A stretch of DNA of 64,000 nt from Xestospongia bergquistia (Eukaryota; Porifera; Demospongiae; Haplosclerida; Petrosiidae), in assembly GCA_963965975.1 (NCBI GenBank), contig OZ014421.1:3461001-3525000 (forward strand), given 5' to 3'. The notes under the pieces are model-generated. The model saw only the letters and a list, made by a program, of their open reading frames with translations, made no database searches and was not told the origin of the DNA. A program made the translations under genes and the position numbers. Positions 44,424 through 57,185 of this stretch are shown here, piece by piece (positions within the stretch are counted from its first letter, which is position 1; the number at the start of each line of letters is the position of its first letter).

Positions 44424-44904
44424 GACGCTTTAGCCTTGTTGATAGCTTTACAAACCAGTGATTGCAATCATATTCACGTTCTTGCTTTCGAAAAACAGTC
44501 CAGGTGCCTCGGTAATAGTTACTGTGCAAAATTGCGATTCCACCCACTCAATAATTGCATCCGCCTGCTCATAATTACGCAACCACCTGTTAAAGGGTTC
44601 ACATAAATACCTGTTCCATTTTTTAGCAAAATGGGTTTTCAAATATCGGCATTTTGGGCACCTAAAAAAATTAGCAAAAGAATTTAAAACATGTGCAATT
44701 TTCGCACTAAAATGCTTTTTAAAGAGGCTGTGACAACTGACACATTTTGCTGCCAAAAAAGTTTTAAACAAGGTTAAAAACACATATTTTTGGCACCAAA
44801 AAAATTAGGACTTGTATATTTTGGCACCAAAAACATAGAAAAAAGTTTTTAAAAAACTGCAATTTCCACAAAAAGTATACACATTAAAATATACATTTTA
44901 GCAA
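44424..44904. other. Low-complexity spacer before the inverted satellite
   Basis: AT-rich sequence with many gcaccaaaa and tttttagcaaaa words, like 38050-39350. An open minus-strand frame at 44448-44783 is probably a by-product of low complexity. No family recognised. Confidence 0.45.
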
Positions 44905-47372
44905 TAGAAGACTCTATTCCAGTTAATAGACTAAATGTCTTTAAGCCTTTATTGCAAATAGTTTGCAGTGGTAAGTATAAACCCATTGTTGTAAGTAGTT
45001 CGCATTGTTAAGTTTACCAAAATACTGTAAACCCTAACAATCCTTTAAATTAAAGAGTTTCAAGATTTAATGGAAATGAACTTAATAAACTGTCAATTGC
45101 AGTTTATTGAGTTATACTCTCTGAGTCCTTTAACCTAGGCAGTTTAATTAAAAAATGTTCACTGATGTTCATTTAGTTAGTTTCTTTAAGTCCTTTAGTC
45201 TAAGCACTTTGCATTTTATTGAGTTAACTTTATAAAGTAAATTGCTAGGACTAAAGGACTTAAAGGGACTAAATAAATAAACTGCCATTAACAATATATT
45301 TAGTTTCTTCGCATTAATGCTCTAATGTCTTTAATTTAAAGACTTTAGAAGGTTTAGACTATTGAGTTTAGTTTATAAAATAAACTGCTGAGACTAAGGG
45401 ACTTAAAGGGACTAAGTAAATAAACTGCCATTAACAGCTTATTAACTTTGTTTGCGTTAACAGTCTAAGTCTTTAATTTAAAGACTTCAGAAGGCTTAGA
45501 CTGTTGAGTAAATTTCAAATAGTAAACTGCTCAGACTAAAGGACTTAAAGGGACTAACTAAGTAAACTGCCATTAACAGTTTATTAAGTTTGTTTGCAAT
45601 AACAATTTTAAATCTTTAAATTAAAGACTTTAGAAGGTTTAGACTGTTGAGTAAATTTTAAAAAGTAAACTGCTCAGACTGAAGGACTTAGAGGGACTAA
45701 CTAAGTAAACTGCCATTAACAGTTTGTCGAGTTTGTTTGCATTAATGCTCTAAAGTCTTTAATTTAAAGACTTTAGAATGTTTAGACAATTGAGTGAACT
45801 TTCTAAAGTAATCTGTTCAGACTAAAGGAGTTAAAGGAACCAACCAAATAAGCTGCAATTAATTGTTTACTAAGTTGGTGTGTATTAAAACATTCAAGTC
45901 TTTAATTTAAAGACTTTAAGAGGGTTAGGCTATTGATTTCAGTTTATTAAGTAAACTGCAAAGACTAAAGGACTTAAACCGACTAACTAAATAAACTGCC
46001 ATTAACAGTTTATTAAGTTTGTTTGCATTAATGCTCTAAAGTCTTTAATTTAAAGACTTTAGAAGGTTTAGATTATTGAGTGAATTTTATAAAGTAAACT
46101 GCTCAGACTGAAGGACTTAAAGGGACTAACTAAGTAAACTGCCATTAACAGTTTGTCGAGTTTGTTTGCATTAATGCTCTAAAGTCTTTAATTTAAAGAC
46201 TGTAGAAGGTTTAGACTATTGAGTGAACTTTCTAAAGTAATCTGTTCAGACTAAAGGAGTTAAAGGGACCAACCAAATAAGCTGCAATTAATTGTTTACT
46301 AAGTTGGTGTGTATTAAAACATTCAAGTCTTTAATTTAAAGACTTTAAGAGGGTTAGGCTATTGATTTCAGTTTATTAAGTAAACTGCAAAGACTAAAGG
46401 ACTTAAACCGACTAACTAAATAAACTGCCATTAACAGTTTATTAAGTTTGTTTGCATTAATGCTCTAAAGTCTTTAATTTAAAGACTTTAGAAGGTTTAG
46501 ATTATTGAGTGAATTTTATAAAGTAAACTGCTCAAAATAAAAGACTTAAAGGGACTAACTAAATAAACTGGAATTAACATTTTATCAAGTTTGTTTCCAA
46601 TAACGCTCTAATGTCTTTAATTTAAAGACTTTAGAAGTTTAGACTATTGACTTAAGGTTATAAAATAAACTGCTGAGACTAAAGGCCTTAAAACGACTAA
46701 CTAAATAAACTACCATTAACAGTTTATTAAGTTTGTTTGCATTAACGCTTTAAAGTCTTTAATTTAAAGAGTTTAGAAGGTTTAGACTATTGGGTGTACT
46801 TTAAAAAGGAAACTGCTCAGACTAAAGGATTTAAATGGACTAACTAAATAAACATCAATTAACAGTTTATTAAGTTGGTTTGTATTAAAGCACTAAAGTC
46901 TTTAATTTAAAAACTTTAGAAGGTTTAGACTATTGAGTGAACTTTCTAAAGTAATCTGTTCAGACTAAAGGACTTAAAGGGACCAACTAAATAAGCTGCA
47001 TTTAACAGTTTACTAAGTTGGTGTGTAACAGTTTATTAAGTTTGTTTGCATTAACGCACTTTATAAGGTTTCGACTATTGAGTTAAGTTTATAAAATAAA
47101 CTGCATAGACTAAGGGACTTAAAGGGACTAAGTAAAGAAACTGCCATTAAAAGCTTATCAACTTTGTTTCATTAACCTTCTAAAGATTTTAATTCAATGA
47201 CTTTAGAAGGTTGAGACTGTAGAGTTAACTGTATAAAGTAAACTGCTCAGACTAAAGGATTTAAAGGGACTAACTAAATAAACTGCCATTAACAGTTTAT
47301 TAAGTTTCTTTCCATTAACGCTCTAAAGTCTTTAATTTAAAGACTTTAGAAGGTTTAGACTACTTTAAAAAG
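44905..47372 (-). repeat. Inverted, diverged block of the ~143-bp satellite
   Basis: The same satellite as at 1-2632 but in reverse orientation. The read shows tttagaaggtttagactatt, aactgctcagactaaaggac and ttaacagtttattaagtttg, the reverse complements of the forward words. It is a distinct subfamily (aagggactaactaaataaac). The first 280 bp are very degraded. A 430-bp trimer repeat is visible (gccattaacagtttgtcgag at 45712 and 46140). The orientation flips near 47373-47400. Confidence 0.95.
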
Positions 47373-47541
47373 TACACCCAATAGTCTCTTTATATATTTA
47401 GTCCATTTAAGTCTTTTAGACTGAGCAATTTACTTTATAAACTTCAATCAACAGTCTAAACCTTCTAAAGTCTTTAAATTAAAGACTTCAGAGCGTTAAC
47501 ACAAACAAACTTACTAAACTGTTATTAGCAGTTTATTTATA
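47373..47541 (+). repeat. Forward satellite, part left of the TIR element
   Basis: After the flip at about 47373 one and a fraction monomers run in forward orientation (gtctttaaattaaagacttc, ttactaaactgtta) up to the insertion of the element at 47542. They continue at 48335. Confidence 0.9.
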
Positions 47542-48334
47542 CTCTGTCCGAGTTGAGAAAAGCCACCCAGACGTGTGAATAACTTTGCCGTTTTACGTGC
47601 TATCCACATGGGACTTGCACCAATCGATTCAGCTTGCAAACGCGCATTTTATATATAAAATTTGGCTCTCTAGTGCTACTATAAAGTATCAAACTATAAA
47701 ACTCCATACATTTTGAATGGCATCCCTTTTGCATACTTTAAATTGCACACCTTCGAGCAGATAACAAAAATCGATTTTCACCTCGAAAAGTCAGCCAACT
47801 ATCACCGAGAAGCCAGCCGACTATCACGTGGCAAGTCAAAATTACAATTCTAATTATAAAAATAAATGCCTTTGTATCAATTATACTATTAAAATGATAA
47901 CCAGGTATCGTCTTTTGCAATATTGGGCAGCTATAAAGCCAACATTGTTTTGAAAAAAACCTTTTGACAAATAAGGAAAACTGAAAATGTCTAAAATCAT
48001 TCGTCATAAGAACTGTCAGATTGATACTGGAACGTGAAGTGAAAGTCCGGGGGAATCACAGGTTTGTTTCAGAGATCCTTCAGTCCGTTTGCGCCTGCAA
48101 AGTCCCTCGAAATATTCAGACTTTCACAGCAAACTCCTTTGTTTGTGATCGCAATCTTTTTCCACTTACAAGCACGAGAAAACACGTGGTGTGTTCGCAT
48201 GACATCCACGTGAACAAATAATGAAAACACTTAACACGTACTTCAGCGCTAACAGGCGAGGAAATACCTCACGTTACATTCCATGCATAAAACACCTTTA
48301 TTTTAATAAAGGGCTTTTCTCAACTCAGACAGAG
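47542..48334. mobile_element. 793-bp TIR element inserted in the satellite
   Basis: Terminal inverted repeats of 23 bp with one mismatch: ctctgtccgagttgagaaaa at the left and the complement, ttttctcaactcagacagag, at the right. It is flanked by tata on the left and tata on the right, so a TA (or TATA) target duplication is possible, as for mariner/Tc1-type elements. The interior is GC-richer than the satellite and has no recognisable transposase. Open frames of 66-89 codons on either strand match nothing I know. Most likely a non-autonomous element (MITE). Confidence 0.9.
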
Positions 48335-51300
48335 TATACATAGTACCATTAAATCATTTAGACTGAGCAGTTTACTTTATAAACTTCTCTCAATAGTCTA
48401 AACCTTCTAAAGTCTTTAAATTAAAGACTTTAGAGCGTTAATTCAAACCAACTTACTAAAATGTTAATTGCAGTTTATTTAGTTAGTAACGTTAACTCTT
48501 TTAGACTGAGCAGTTTACTTTATAAACTTCACTCTATAGTCTAAACCTTCTAAAGTCTTTACCTTAAAGACTTTGGAGCGTTAATGCAAACTAACTTACT
48601 AAACTGTTAATAGCTGTTTATTTAGTTAGTGCCATAAAGTCCTTTAGACTGAGCAGTTTACTTTATAAACTTCTCTCAATAGTCTAAACCTTCTAAAGTC
48701 TTTAACTTAAAGACTTCAGAGCGTTAATGCAAACTAACTTACTAAACTGTTAATAGCTGTTTATTTAGTTAGTGCCATAAAGTCCTTTAGACTGAGTAGT
48801 TAACATTATAAACTTATCTCAATAGTCTAAGCCTTCTAAAGTCTTTAACTTAAAGACTTTAAAGCGTTAATGCAAACTAACTTACTAAACTGTTAATAGC
48901 TGTTTATTTAGTTAGTGCCATAAAGTCCTTTAGACTGAGTAGTTTACTTTATAAACTTCTCTCAATAGTCTAAACCTTCTAAGGTATTTAACTTAAAGAC
49001 TTTGAGCGTTAATGTAAACTAACTTATTAAACTGTTAATAGCTGTTTATTTAGTTAGTGCCATAAAGTCCTTTAGACTGAGCAGTCTACTTTATAAACTT
49101 CTCTCAATAGTCTAAACCCTCTAAAGTCTTTAACTTAAAGACTTTAGAGCGTTAATGCAAACTAACTTACTAAACTGTTTATAGCTGTTTATTTAGTTAG
49201 TGCCATAAAGTCCTTTAGACTGAGCAGTTTACTTTATAAACTTCTCTCAATAGTCTAAACCTTTTAAAGTCTTTAAATTAAAGACTTTAGAACGTTAATG
49301 CAAACTAAACTTACTAAACTGTTAATAGTTGTTTATTTAGTTAGTGCCATAAAGTCCTTTAGACTGAGCAGTTTACCTTATAAAATTCTCTCAAAAGTCT
49401 AAACCTTCTAAAGTCTTTAACTTAAAGACTTTAGAGCATTAATGCAAACTAACTTACTAAACTGTTAATAGCTGTTTATTTAGTTTGCGCCATAAAGTCC
49501 TTTAGACTGAGCAGTTTACTTTATAAACTTCTCTCAATAGTCTAAACCTTCTAAAGTCTTTAAATTAAAGACTTTAGAGCGTTAATGCAAACAAACTTAC
49601 TAAACAGTTAATAACTGTTTATTTAGTTAGTGCCATAATGTCCTTTAGACTGCGCAGTTTACATTATAAACTTCTCCCAATAGTCTAAACCTTCTAAAGT
49701 CTTTAACTTAAAGACTTTGGAGCGTTAATGTAATCTAAGTTATTAAACTGTTAGTAGCTTTTTATTTGTTAGTGCCATAAAGTCCTTTACACTGAGCAGT
49801 TTACTTTATAAACTTCTCTCAATAGTCTAAACCCTCTAAAGTCTTTAACTTAAAGACTTTAGAAAGTTAATGCAAACTAACATACCAAACTGTTAATAGC
49901 TGTTTATTTACTTACTGCCATAAAGTCCTTTAGACTGAGTAGTTTACTTTATAAACTTCTCTCAATAGTATAAACCTTCTAAAGTCTTTAACTTAAAGAT
50001 TTTAGAGCGTTAATGCAAACTATCTTACTAAACTGTTAATAGCTGCTCTTTTATTTAGTGCCATAAAGTCCTTTAGACAGAGTAGTTTTCTTTATAAACT
50101 TCTCTCAATAGTCTAAACCTTCTAAAGTCTTTAACTTAATGACTTTGGAGCGTTAATGCAAACTAACTTACTAAACTGTTAATAGCTGTTTATTTAGTTA
50201 GTGCCATAAAGTCCTTTAGACTGAGCAGTTTACTTTATAAACTTCTCTCAATAGTCTAAACCTTCTAAAGTCTTTAACTTAAAGACTTTGGAGCGTTAAT
50301 GCAAAGTATCTTACTAAACTGTTAATAGCTGTTTATTTAGTTAGTGCCATAAAGTCCTTTAGACTGAGTAGTTTACTTTATAAACTTCTCTCAATAGTCT
50401 AAACCTTCCAAAGTCTTTAACTTAAAGACTTGGGAGTGTTAATGCAAACTAACTTACTAAACTGTTAATAGCTGTTTATTTAGTTAGTGCCATAAAGTCC
50501 TTTAGACTGAGCAGTTTACTTTATAAACTTCTCTCAATAGACTAAACCTTCTAAAGTCTTTAACATAAAGACTTTGGAGCATTAATGCAAACTAACTTAC
50601 TAAACTGTTAGTAGCTGCTTATTTAATTAGTGCCGTAAAGTCCTTTAGACTGAGTAGTTTACTTTATAAACTTCTCTCAATAGTCTAAACCTTCTAAAGT
50701 CTTTAACTTAACGACTTTAGAGACTTAATGCAAACTAACTTACTAAACTGTTAATAGCTGTTTATTTATTTAGTGCCATAAAGTCCTTTAGAGTGTGTAG
50801 TTTACTTTATAAACTTCTCTCAATAGTCTAAACCTTCTAAAGTCTTTAACTTAAAGACTTTGGAGCGTTAATGCAAACTATCTTACTAAACTGTTAATAG
50901 CTGTTTATATACTTAGTGCCATAAAGTCCTTTAGACTGAGTAGTTTACCTTATAAACTTCTCTCAATAGTCTAAACCTTCTAAAGTCTTTAACTTAAAGG
51001 CATTGGAGTGTTAATGCAAACTAACTTACTAAACTGTTAATAGCTGATTATTTAGTTAGTGCCAAAAAGTCCTTTAGACTGAGCAGTATACTTTATAAAC
51101 TTCTCTCAATAGTCTAAACCTTCTAAAGTCTTTAAGTTAAAGACTTTGCAGCGTTAATGCAAACTAACTTACTAAACTGTTAATAGCAGCTTATTTAGTT
51201 ACTGCCATAAAGTCCTTTAGACTGAGCAGTTTACTTTATAAACTTCTCTCAATAGTCTAAACCTTCTAAAGTCTTTAACTTAAAGACTTTGGAGCGTTAA

Positions 51301-54300
51301 CGCAAACTAACTTACTAAACTGTTAATAGCTCTTTATTTATTTAGTGCCATAAAGTCCTTTAGACTGAGTAGTTTACTTTATAAACTTCTGTCAATGATG
51401 TCAACCTTCTGAAGTCTTTAACTTAAAGACTTTGGAGCGTTAACGTAAGCTGACTTACTAAACTGTTAATAGCTCTTTATTTAGTTAGTGCCATAAAGTC
51501 CTTTAGACTGAGCAGTTTACTTTATAAACTTCTCTCAATAGTCTAAACCTTCTAAAGTCTTTAACTTAAATACTTTAGAGCGTTAATGCAAACTAACTTA
51601 CAAAGCTCTTAATAGCTTTTTATTTAGTTAGTGCCATAAAGTCCTTTACACTATGCAGTTTACTTTATAAACTTCTCTCAATAGTCTAAACCATCTAAAG
51701 TCTTTACTTTAAAGACTTTAGAGCGTTAATGCAAACTATCTTACTTAACTGTTAATAGCTGTTTATTTAGTTAGTGCCATAAAGTCCTTTACACTGTGCA
51801 GTTTACTTTATAAACTTCTCCCAATAGTCTAAACCTACTAAAGTCTTCAAATTAAAGACTTTACAGCATTAATGCAAACTAACTTACTAAACTGTTAATA
51901 GCTCTTTACTTAGTTAGTGCCATCAAGTCCTTTAGACTGAGCAGTTTACTGTAGAAACTTCTCTCAATTGTCTAAACCTTCTAAAGTCTTTAACTTAAAG
52001 ACTTTAGAGCGTTAATGCAAACTAACTTACTAAACTGTTTATAGCTGTTTATTTAGTTAGTGCCATAAAGTCCTTTAGACTGAGCAATTTACTTTATAAA
52101 CGTCTCTCAATATTCTAAACCTTCTAAAGTCTTTAACTTAAAGACTTTAAAGCGTTAATGCAAACTGACTTACTAAACTGTTAATAGCTGTCTATATAGT
52201 TAGTGCCATAAAGTCCTTTAGACTTAGTAGTTTACCTTATAAACTTCTCTCAATAGTCTAAACCTTCTAAAGTCTTTAATTGCAAGACTTTAGAACGTTA
52301 ATGCAAACTAACTTATTAAACTGTTAATAGCTGTTTATTTAGTTAGTGCCATAAAGTCCTTTAGACTGAGCAGTTTACTTTATAAACTTCTCTCAATAGT
52401 CTAAACCTTCTAAAGTCTTTAATTTAAAGGCTTTAGAACGTTAATGCAAAGTAACTTATTAAACTGTTAATAGCTGTTTATTTAGTTAGTGCCATAAAGT
52501 CCTTTAGACTGAGCAGTTTACTTTATAAACTTCTCTCAATAGTCTAAACATTCTAAAGTCTTTACCTTAAAGACTTCATAGCGTTAATGCAAACTAACTT
52601 ACTAAACTGTTAATAGCTGTTTATTTAGTTAGTGCCATAAAGTCCTTTAGACAGAACAGTTTACTTTCTAAACTTCTCTCAATAGTCTAAACCTACAAAA
52701 GTCTTCAAATTAAAGACTTTACAGCGATAATGCAAACTAACTTACTGAACTGATAAATGCTGTTTATTTAGTTAGTGCCATAAAGTCCTTTACACTGAGC
52801 AGTTTACTTTATAAACTTCTCTCAATAGTCTAAACCTTCTAAAGTCATTAACTTAAAGACTTTAGAGCGTTAATGCAAACTAACTTACTAAACTGTTTAT
52901 AGTTGTTTATTTAGTTAGTGCCATAAAGTCCTTTAGACTGAGCAGTTTACTTTATAAACTTCTCTCAATAGTCTAAACCTTCTAAAGTCTTTACCTTAAA
53001 GACTTCATAGCGTTAATGCAAACTAACTTACTAAACTGTTAATAGCTGTTTATTTAGTTAGTGCCATAAAGTCCTTTAGACAGAACAGTTTACTTTCTAA
53101 ACTTCTCTCAATAGTCTAAACCTACAAAAGTCTTCAAATTAAAGACTTTACAGCGATAATGCAAACTAACTTACTGAACTGATAAATGCTGTTTATTTAG
53201 TTAGTGCCATAAAGTCCTTTACACTGAGCAGTTTACTTTATAAACTTCTCTCAATAGTCTAAACCTTCTAAAGTCATTAACTTAAAGACTTTAGAGCGTT
53301 AATGCAAACTAACTTACTAAACTGTTTATAGTTGTTTATTTAGTTAGTGCCATAAAGTCCTTTAGACTGAGCAGTTTACTTTATAAACTTCTCTCAATAG
53401 TCTAAACCTTCTAAAGTCTTTAACTTAAAGACTTTAGAGCGTTATGGCTAACTAACTCACTAAACTGTTAACAGCTGTTTATTTAGTTAGTGCCATAAAG
53501 TCCTTTAGACTTAGTAGTTTACTTTATAAACTTCTCTCAATAGTCTAAACCTTCTAAAGTCTTTAACTTAAAGACTTTAAAGTGTTAATGCAAAGTAACT
53601 TACTAAACTGTTAATAGCTGTTTATTTAGTTAGTGCCATAAAGTCCTTTAGACTGAGTAGTTTACTTTATCAACTTCTCTCAATAGTCTAAACCTTCTAA
53701 AGTCTTTAAATTAAAGACTTTGGAGCGTTAATGTAATCTAACTTATTAAACTGTTAATAGCTGTTTATTTAGTTAGTGCCATAAAGTCCTTTAGACTGAG
53801 CAGTTTACTTTATAAACCTCTCTCAATAGTCTAAACCTTCTAAAGTCTTTAAGTTAAAGACTTTAGAGCGTTAATGCAAACTAACTTACTAAACTGTTAC
53901 TAGCTATTTATTTAGTTAGTATCATAAAGTCCTTTAGACTGAGCAGTTTACTTTATAAAGTTCTCTCAGTAGTCCAAACCTTCTAAAGTCTTTAACTTAA
54001 AGACTTTGGAGCGTTAATGCAAACTAACTTACTAAACTGTTAATAGCTCTTTATTTAGTTAGTGCCATAAAGTCCATTAGACTGAGCAGTTTACTTTATA
54101 AACTTCTCTCAATAGTCTAAACCTTCTAAAGTCTTTAACTTAAAGACTTTAGAGCGTTAATGGAAACTAACTTATTAAACTGTTAATAGCTGTTTATTTA
54201 GTTACTGCCATAAAGTCCATTAGACTTAGTAGTTTACTTTATAAACTTCTCTCAATAGTCTAAACCATCTAAAGCCTTTAACTTAAAGACTTTGGAGCGT

Positions 54301-56460
54301 TAATGCAAACTAACTTACTAAACTGTTAATAGCTGTTTATTTAGTTTGTGCCATAAAGTCCTTTAGACTGAGCAGTTTACTTTATAAACTTCTCTCAATA
54401 GTCTAAACATTCTAAAGTCTTTAACTTAAAGACTTTAAAGTGTTAATGCAAACTATCTTACTAAACTTTTAATAGCTGTTTATTTAGTTAAGGCCACAAA
54501 GTCCTTTAGACTGAGTAGTTTACTTTATAAACTTCTCTCAATAGTCTAAACCTTCTAAAGTCTTTAACTTAAAGACTTTGGAGCGTTAATGCAAACTAAC
54601 TTACTAAACTGTTAATAGCTCTTTATTTAGTTAGTGCCATAAAGTCCTTTAGACTGAGTAGTTTACTTTATGAGCTTCTCTCAATAGTCTAAACCTTCTA
54701 AAGTCTTTAACTTAAAGACTTTAGAGCGTTAATGCAAACTAACTTACTAAACTGTTAATAGCTGTTTATTTAGTTAGTGCCATAAAGTCCTTTAGACTGA
54801 GCAGTTTACTTTATAAACTTCTATCAATAGTCTAAACCTTCTAAAGTCTTTAACTTAAAGACTTTAGAGCGTTAATACAAACGAACTTACTAAACTGTTT
54901 ATAGCTGTTTATTTAGTTAGTGCCATAGAGTCCTTTAGACTGAGCAGTTTACTTCATAAAATTCTCTCAATAGTGTAAACCTTCTAAAGTCTTTAACTGA
55001 AAGACTTTAGAGCGTTAATGCAAACTAACTTACTAAACTGTTAATATCTGTTTATTTAGTTAGTGCCATAAAGTCCTTTAGACTGAGTAGTTTACTTTAT
55101 AAACTTCTCTCAATAGTCTAAACCTTCTAAAGTCTTTAACATAAAGACTTTAGAGCGTTAATGCAAACTAACTTACTAAACTGTTAATAGCTGTTTATTT
55201 AGTTAGTGCCATAAAGTCCTTTAGACTGAGCAGTTTACTTTATAAACTTCTCTCAATAGTCTAAACCTTCTAAAGTCTTTAACTTAAAGACTTTGGAGCG
55301 TTAATGCAAACTAACTTACTAAACTGTTAATAGCTGTTTATTTAGTTAGTGCCATAAAGTCCTTTAGACTGAACAGTTTACTATATAAACTTCTCTCAAT
55401 AGTCTAAATCTTCTAAAGTCTTTAACTTAAAGACTTTAGAGCGTTAATGCAAACTAACTTACTTAACTGTTAATAGCTGTTTATTTAGTTAGTGCCATAA
55501 AGTCCGTTAGACTGAGCAGTTTACTTTATAAACTTCTCTCAATAGTCTAGACCTTCTAAAGTCATTAACTTAAAGACTTTAAAGTGTTAATGCAAACTTA
55601 CTAAACTGTTAATAGCTGTTTATTTAGTTAGAGCCATAAAGTCCTTTAGACTGAGCAGTTTACTTTATAAACTTCACTCTATAGTCTAAACCTTCTAAAG
55701 TCTTTAACTTAAAGACTTTGGAGCGTTAATGCAAACTAACTTACTAAACTGTTAATAGCTGTTTATTTAGTTAGTGCCATAAAGTCCTTTAGACTGAACA
55801 GTTTACTATATAAACTTCTCTCAATAGTCTAAATCTTCTAAAGTCTTTAACTTAAAGACTTTAGAGCGTTAATGCAAACTAACTTACTTAACTGTTAATA
55901 GCTGTTTATTTAGTTAGTGCCATAAAGTCCGTTAGACTGAGCAGTTTACTTTATAAACTTCTCTCAATAGTCTAGACCTTCTAAAGTCATTAACTTAAAG
56001 ACTTTAAAGTGTTAATGCAAACTTACTAAACTGTTAATAGCTGTTTATTTAGTTAGTGCCATAAAGTCCTTTAGACTTAGTAGTTTACTATATCAACTTG
56101 TCTCAATAGTCTAAACCTTTTAAGTCTTTAACTTAAAGACTTTGTAGCGTTAATGTAATCTAACTTATTAAACTGTTAATAGCTGTTTATTTAGTTAGTG
56201 CCATAAAGTCCTTTAGCCTGAGCAGTTTACTTTATAAACTTCTCTCAATAGTCTAAACCTTCTAAAGTCTTTAACATAAAGACTTTAGAGCGTTAATGCA
56301 AACTAACTTACTAAACTGTTAATAGCTGTTTATTTAGTTTGTGCCATAAAGTTCTTTAGACTGAGCAGTTTACTTTATAAACTTCTCTCAATAGTCTAAA
56401 CCTTCTAAAGTCTTTAACTTAAAGACCTTGGAACGTTAATGCAAACTAACTTACTAAATT
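48335..56460 (+). repeat. Tandem satellite, ~143-bp monomer, main array
   Basis: About 57 forward monomers, many over 90% identical. Blocks of three monomers are locally duplicated: a variant with agacagaacagtttactttc at 52650 and again at 53080, and a variant with gaacagtttactatataaac at 55371 and 55798. Part of it (about 50270-56300) recurs, with deletions, after the transposon at 60012-64000. The last monomer is split by the transposon at 56460. Confidence 0.97.
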
Positions 56461-56967
56461 GTGACTGCCCACGCAAAAAGGGACCTAGTGGCTCATTTCA
56501 TGGAATCGTTTTTTTATTCATGAATTCATTGTCTGTGCTATTTCCTACATTTGAGTGCTTATTTCGTCCGAATTGCAGTTATCGTTGCTAAGTTACACAC
56601 CTTGGAACAGTCGTTATTATTGAATTAAAATTCTTTGAAAATGCATTTTTTAATTTGCATACATTTCCCGTATACTTCCGTTTTATTACGTGACGTCACT
56701 TTATTAGCGGTAGGCGTGGCCACGCAACTACTAAACTACTAAACACGTGTCCAGAAGAGTTCCCCTTTTTTGTTTTATAGGAGTTACTCGTTGTCTAGAT
56801 CGTTTACTAATGTTGTAAAGGAATGACTAAAGATATATGAAGGTAATTTGAAGTTAAAAAATCTTCGAAAGGCAGTATGATTTACTGGTTTGTGTTATAG
56901 ATGTGTTTCAGTTAAGTGTGTTATTTTGTCTCTTTGTGTTTCAGGTAAGTGTTGTTATAGATTGAAA

Positions 56968-57110
56968 GTAGCGATTTGCCTAGCTCAGGAAGTGCATACT
57001 TCAATGTGAAATTAATACATTTAGGGTCTAGTGTTTGGGGTGTAGGGTCTAGGGTATAGCATTCATTTCTCATTGAAGTATGTACTTCCTGTGCTGGACA
57101 AAGCCACTGC
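56968..57110. repeat. Inverted repeat near the left end of the transposon
   Basis: Arms of about 45-50 bp: caggaagtgcatacttcaat (left) against attgaagtatgtacttcctg (right), with weaker pairing continuing outward. The loop holds two gggtctag words and is GT-rich. It lies between the stop of the gene and the TIR, so it could be a transposase-binding subterminal site or a transcript hairpin near the 3' end. Confidence 0.75.
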
Positions 57111-57185
57111 CTTGTAGATTAGGTTTGTGTTGTTTATGTATTGTTACAAGTGAAATAGTTTGCAATATGTCTGAGAAAAGGGGTC

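Noticed and set aside
44448..44783. 111-codon minus-strand frame
   Set aside because: Lies in low-complexity AT-rich sequence with repeated Phe/Lys-rich words; no motif continuity with the adjacent piggyBac relic.
47738..48221. Frames of 66-89 codons in the 793-bp TIR element
   Set aside because: No motif, no splice continuity, and a non-autonomous element of this size is not expected to code.
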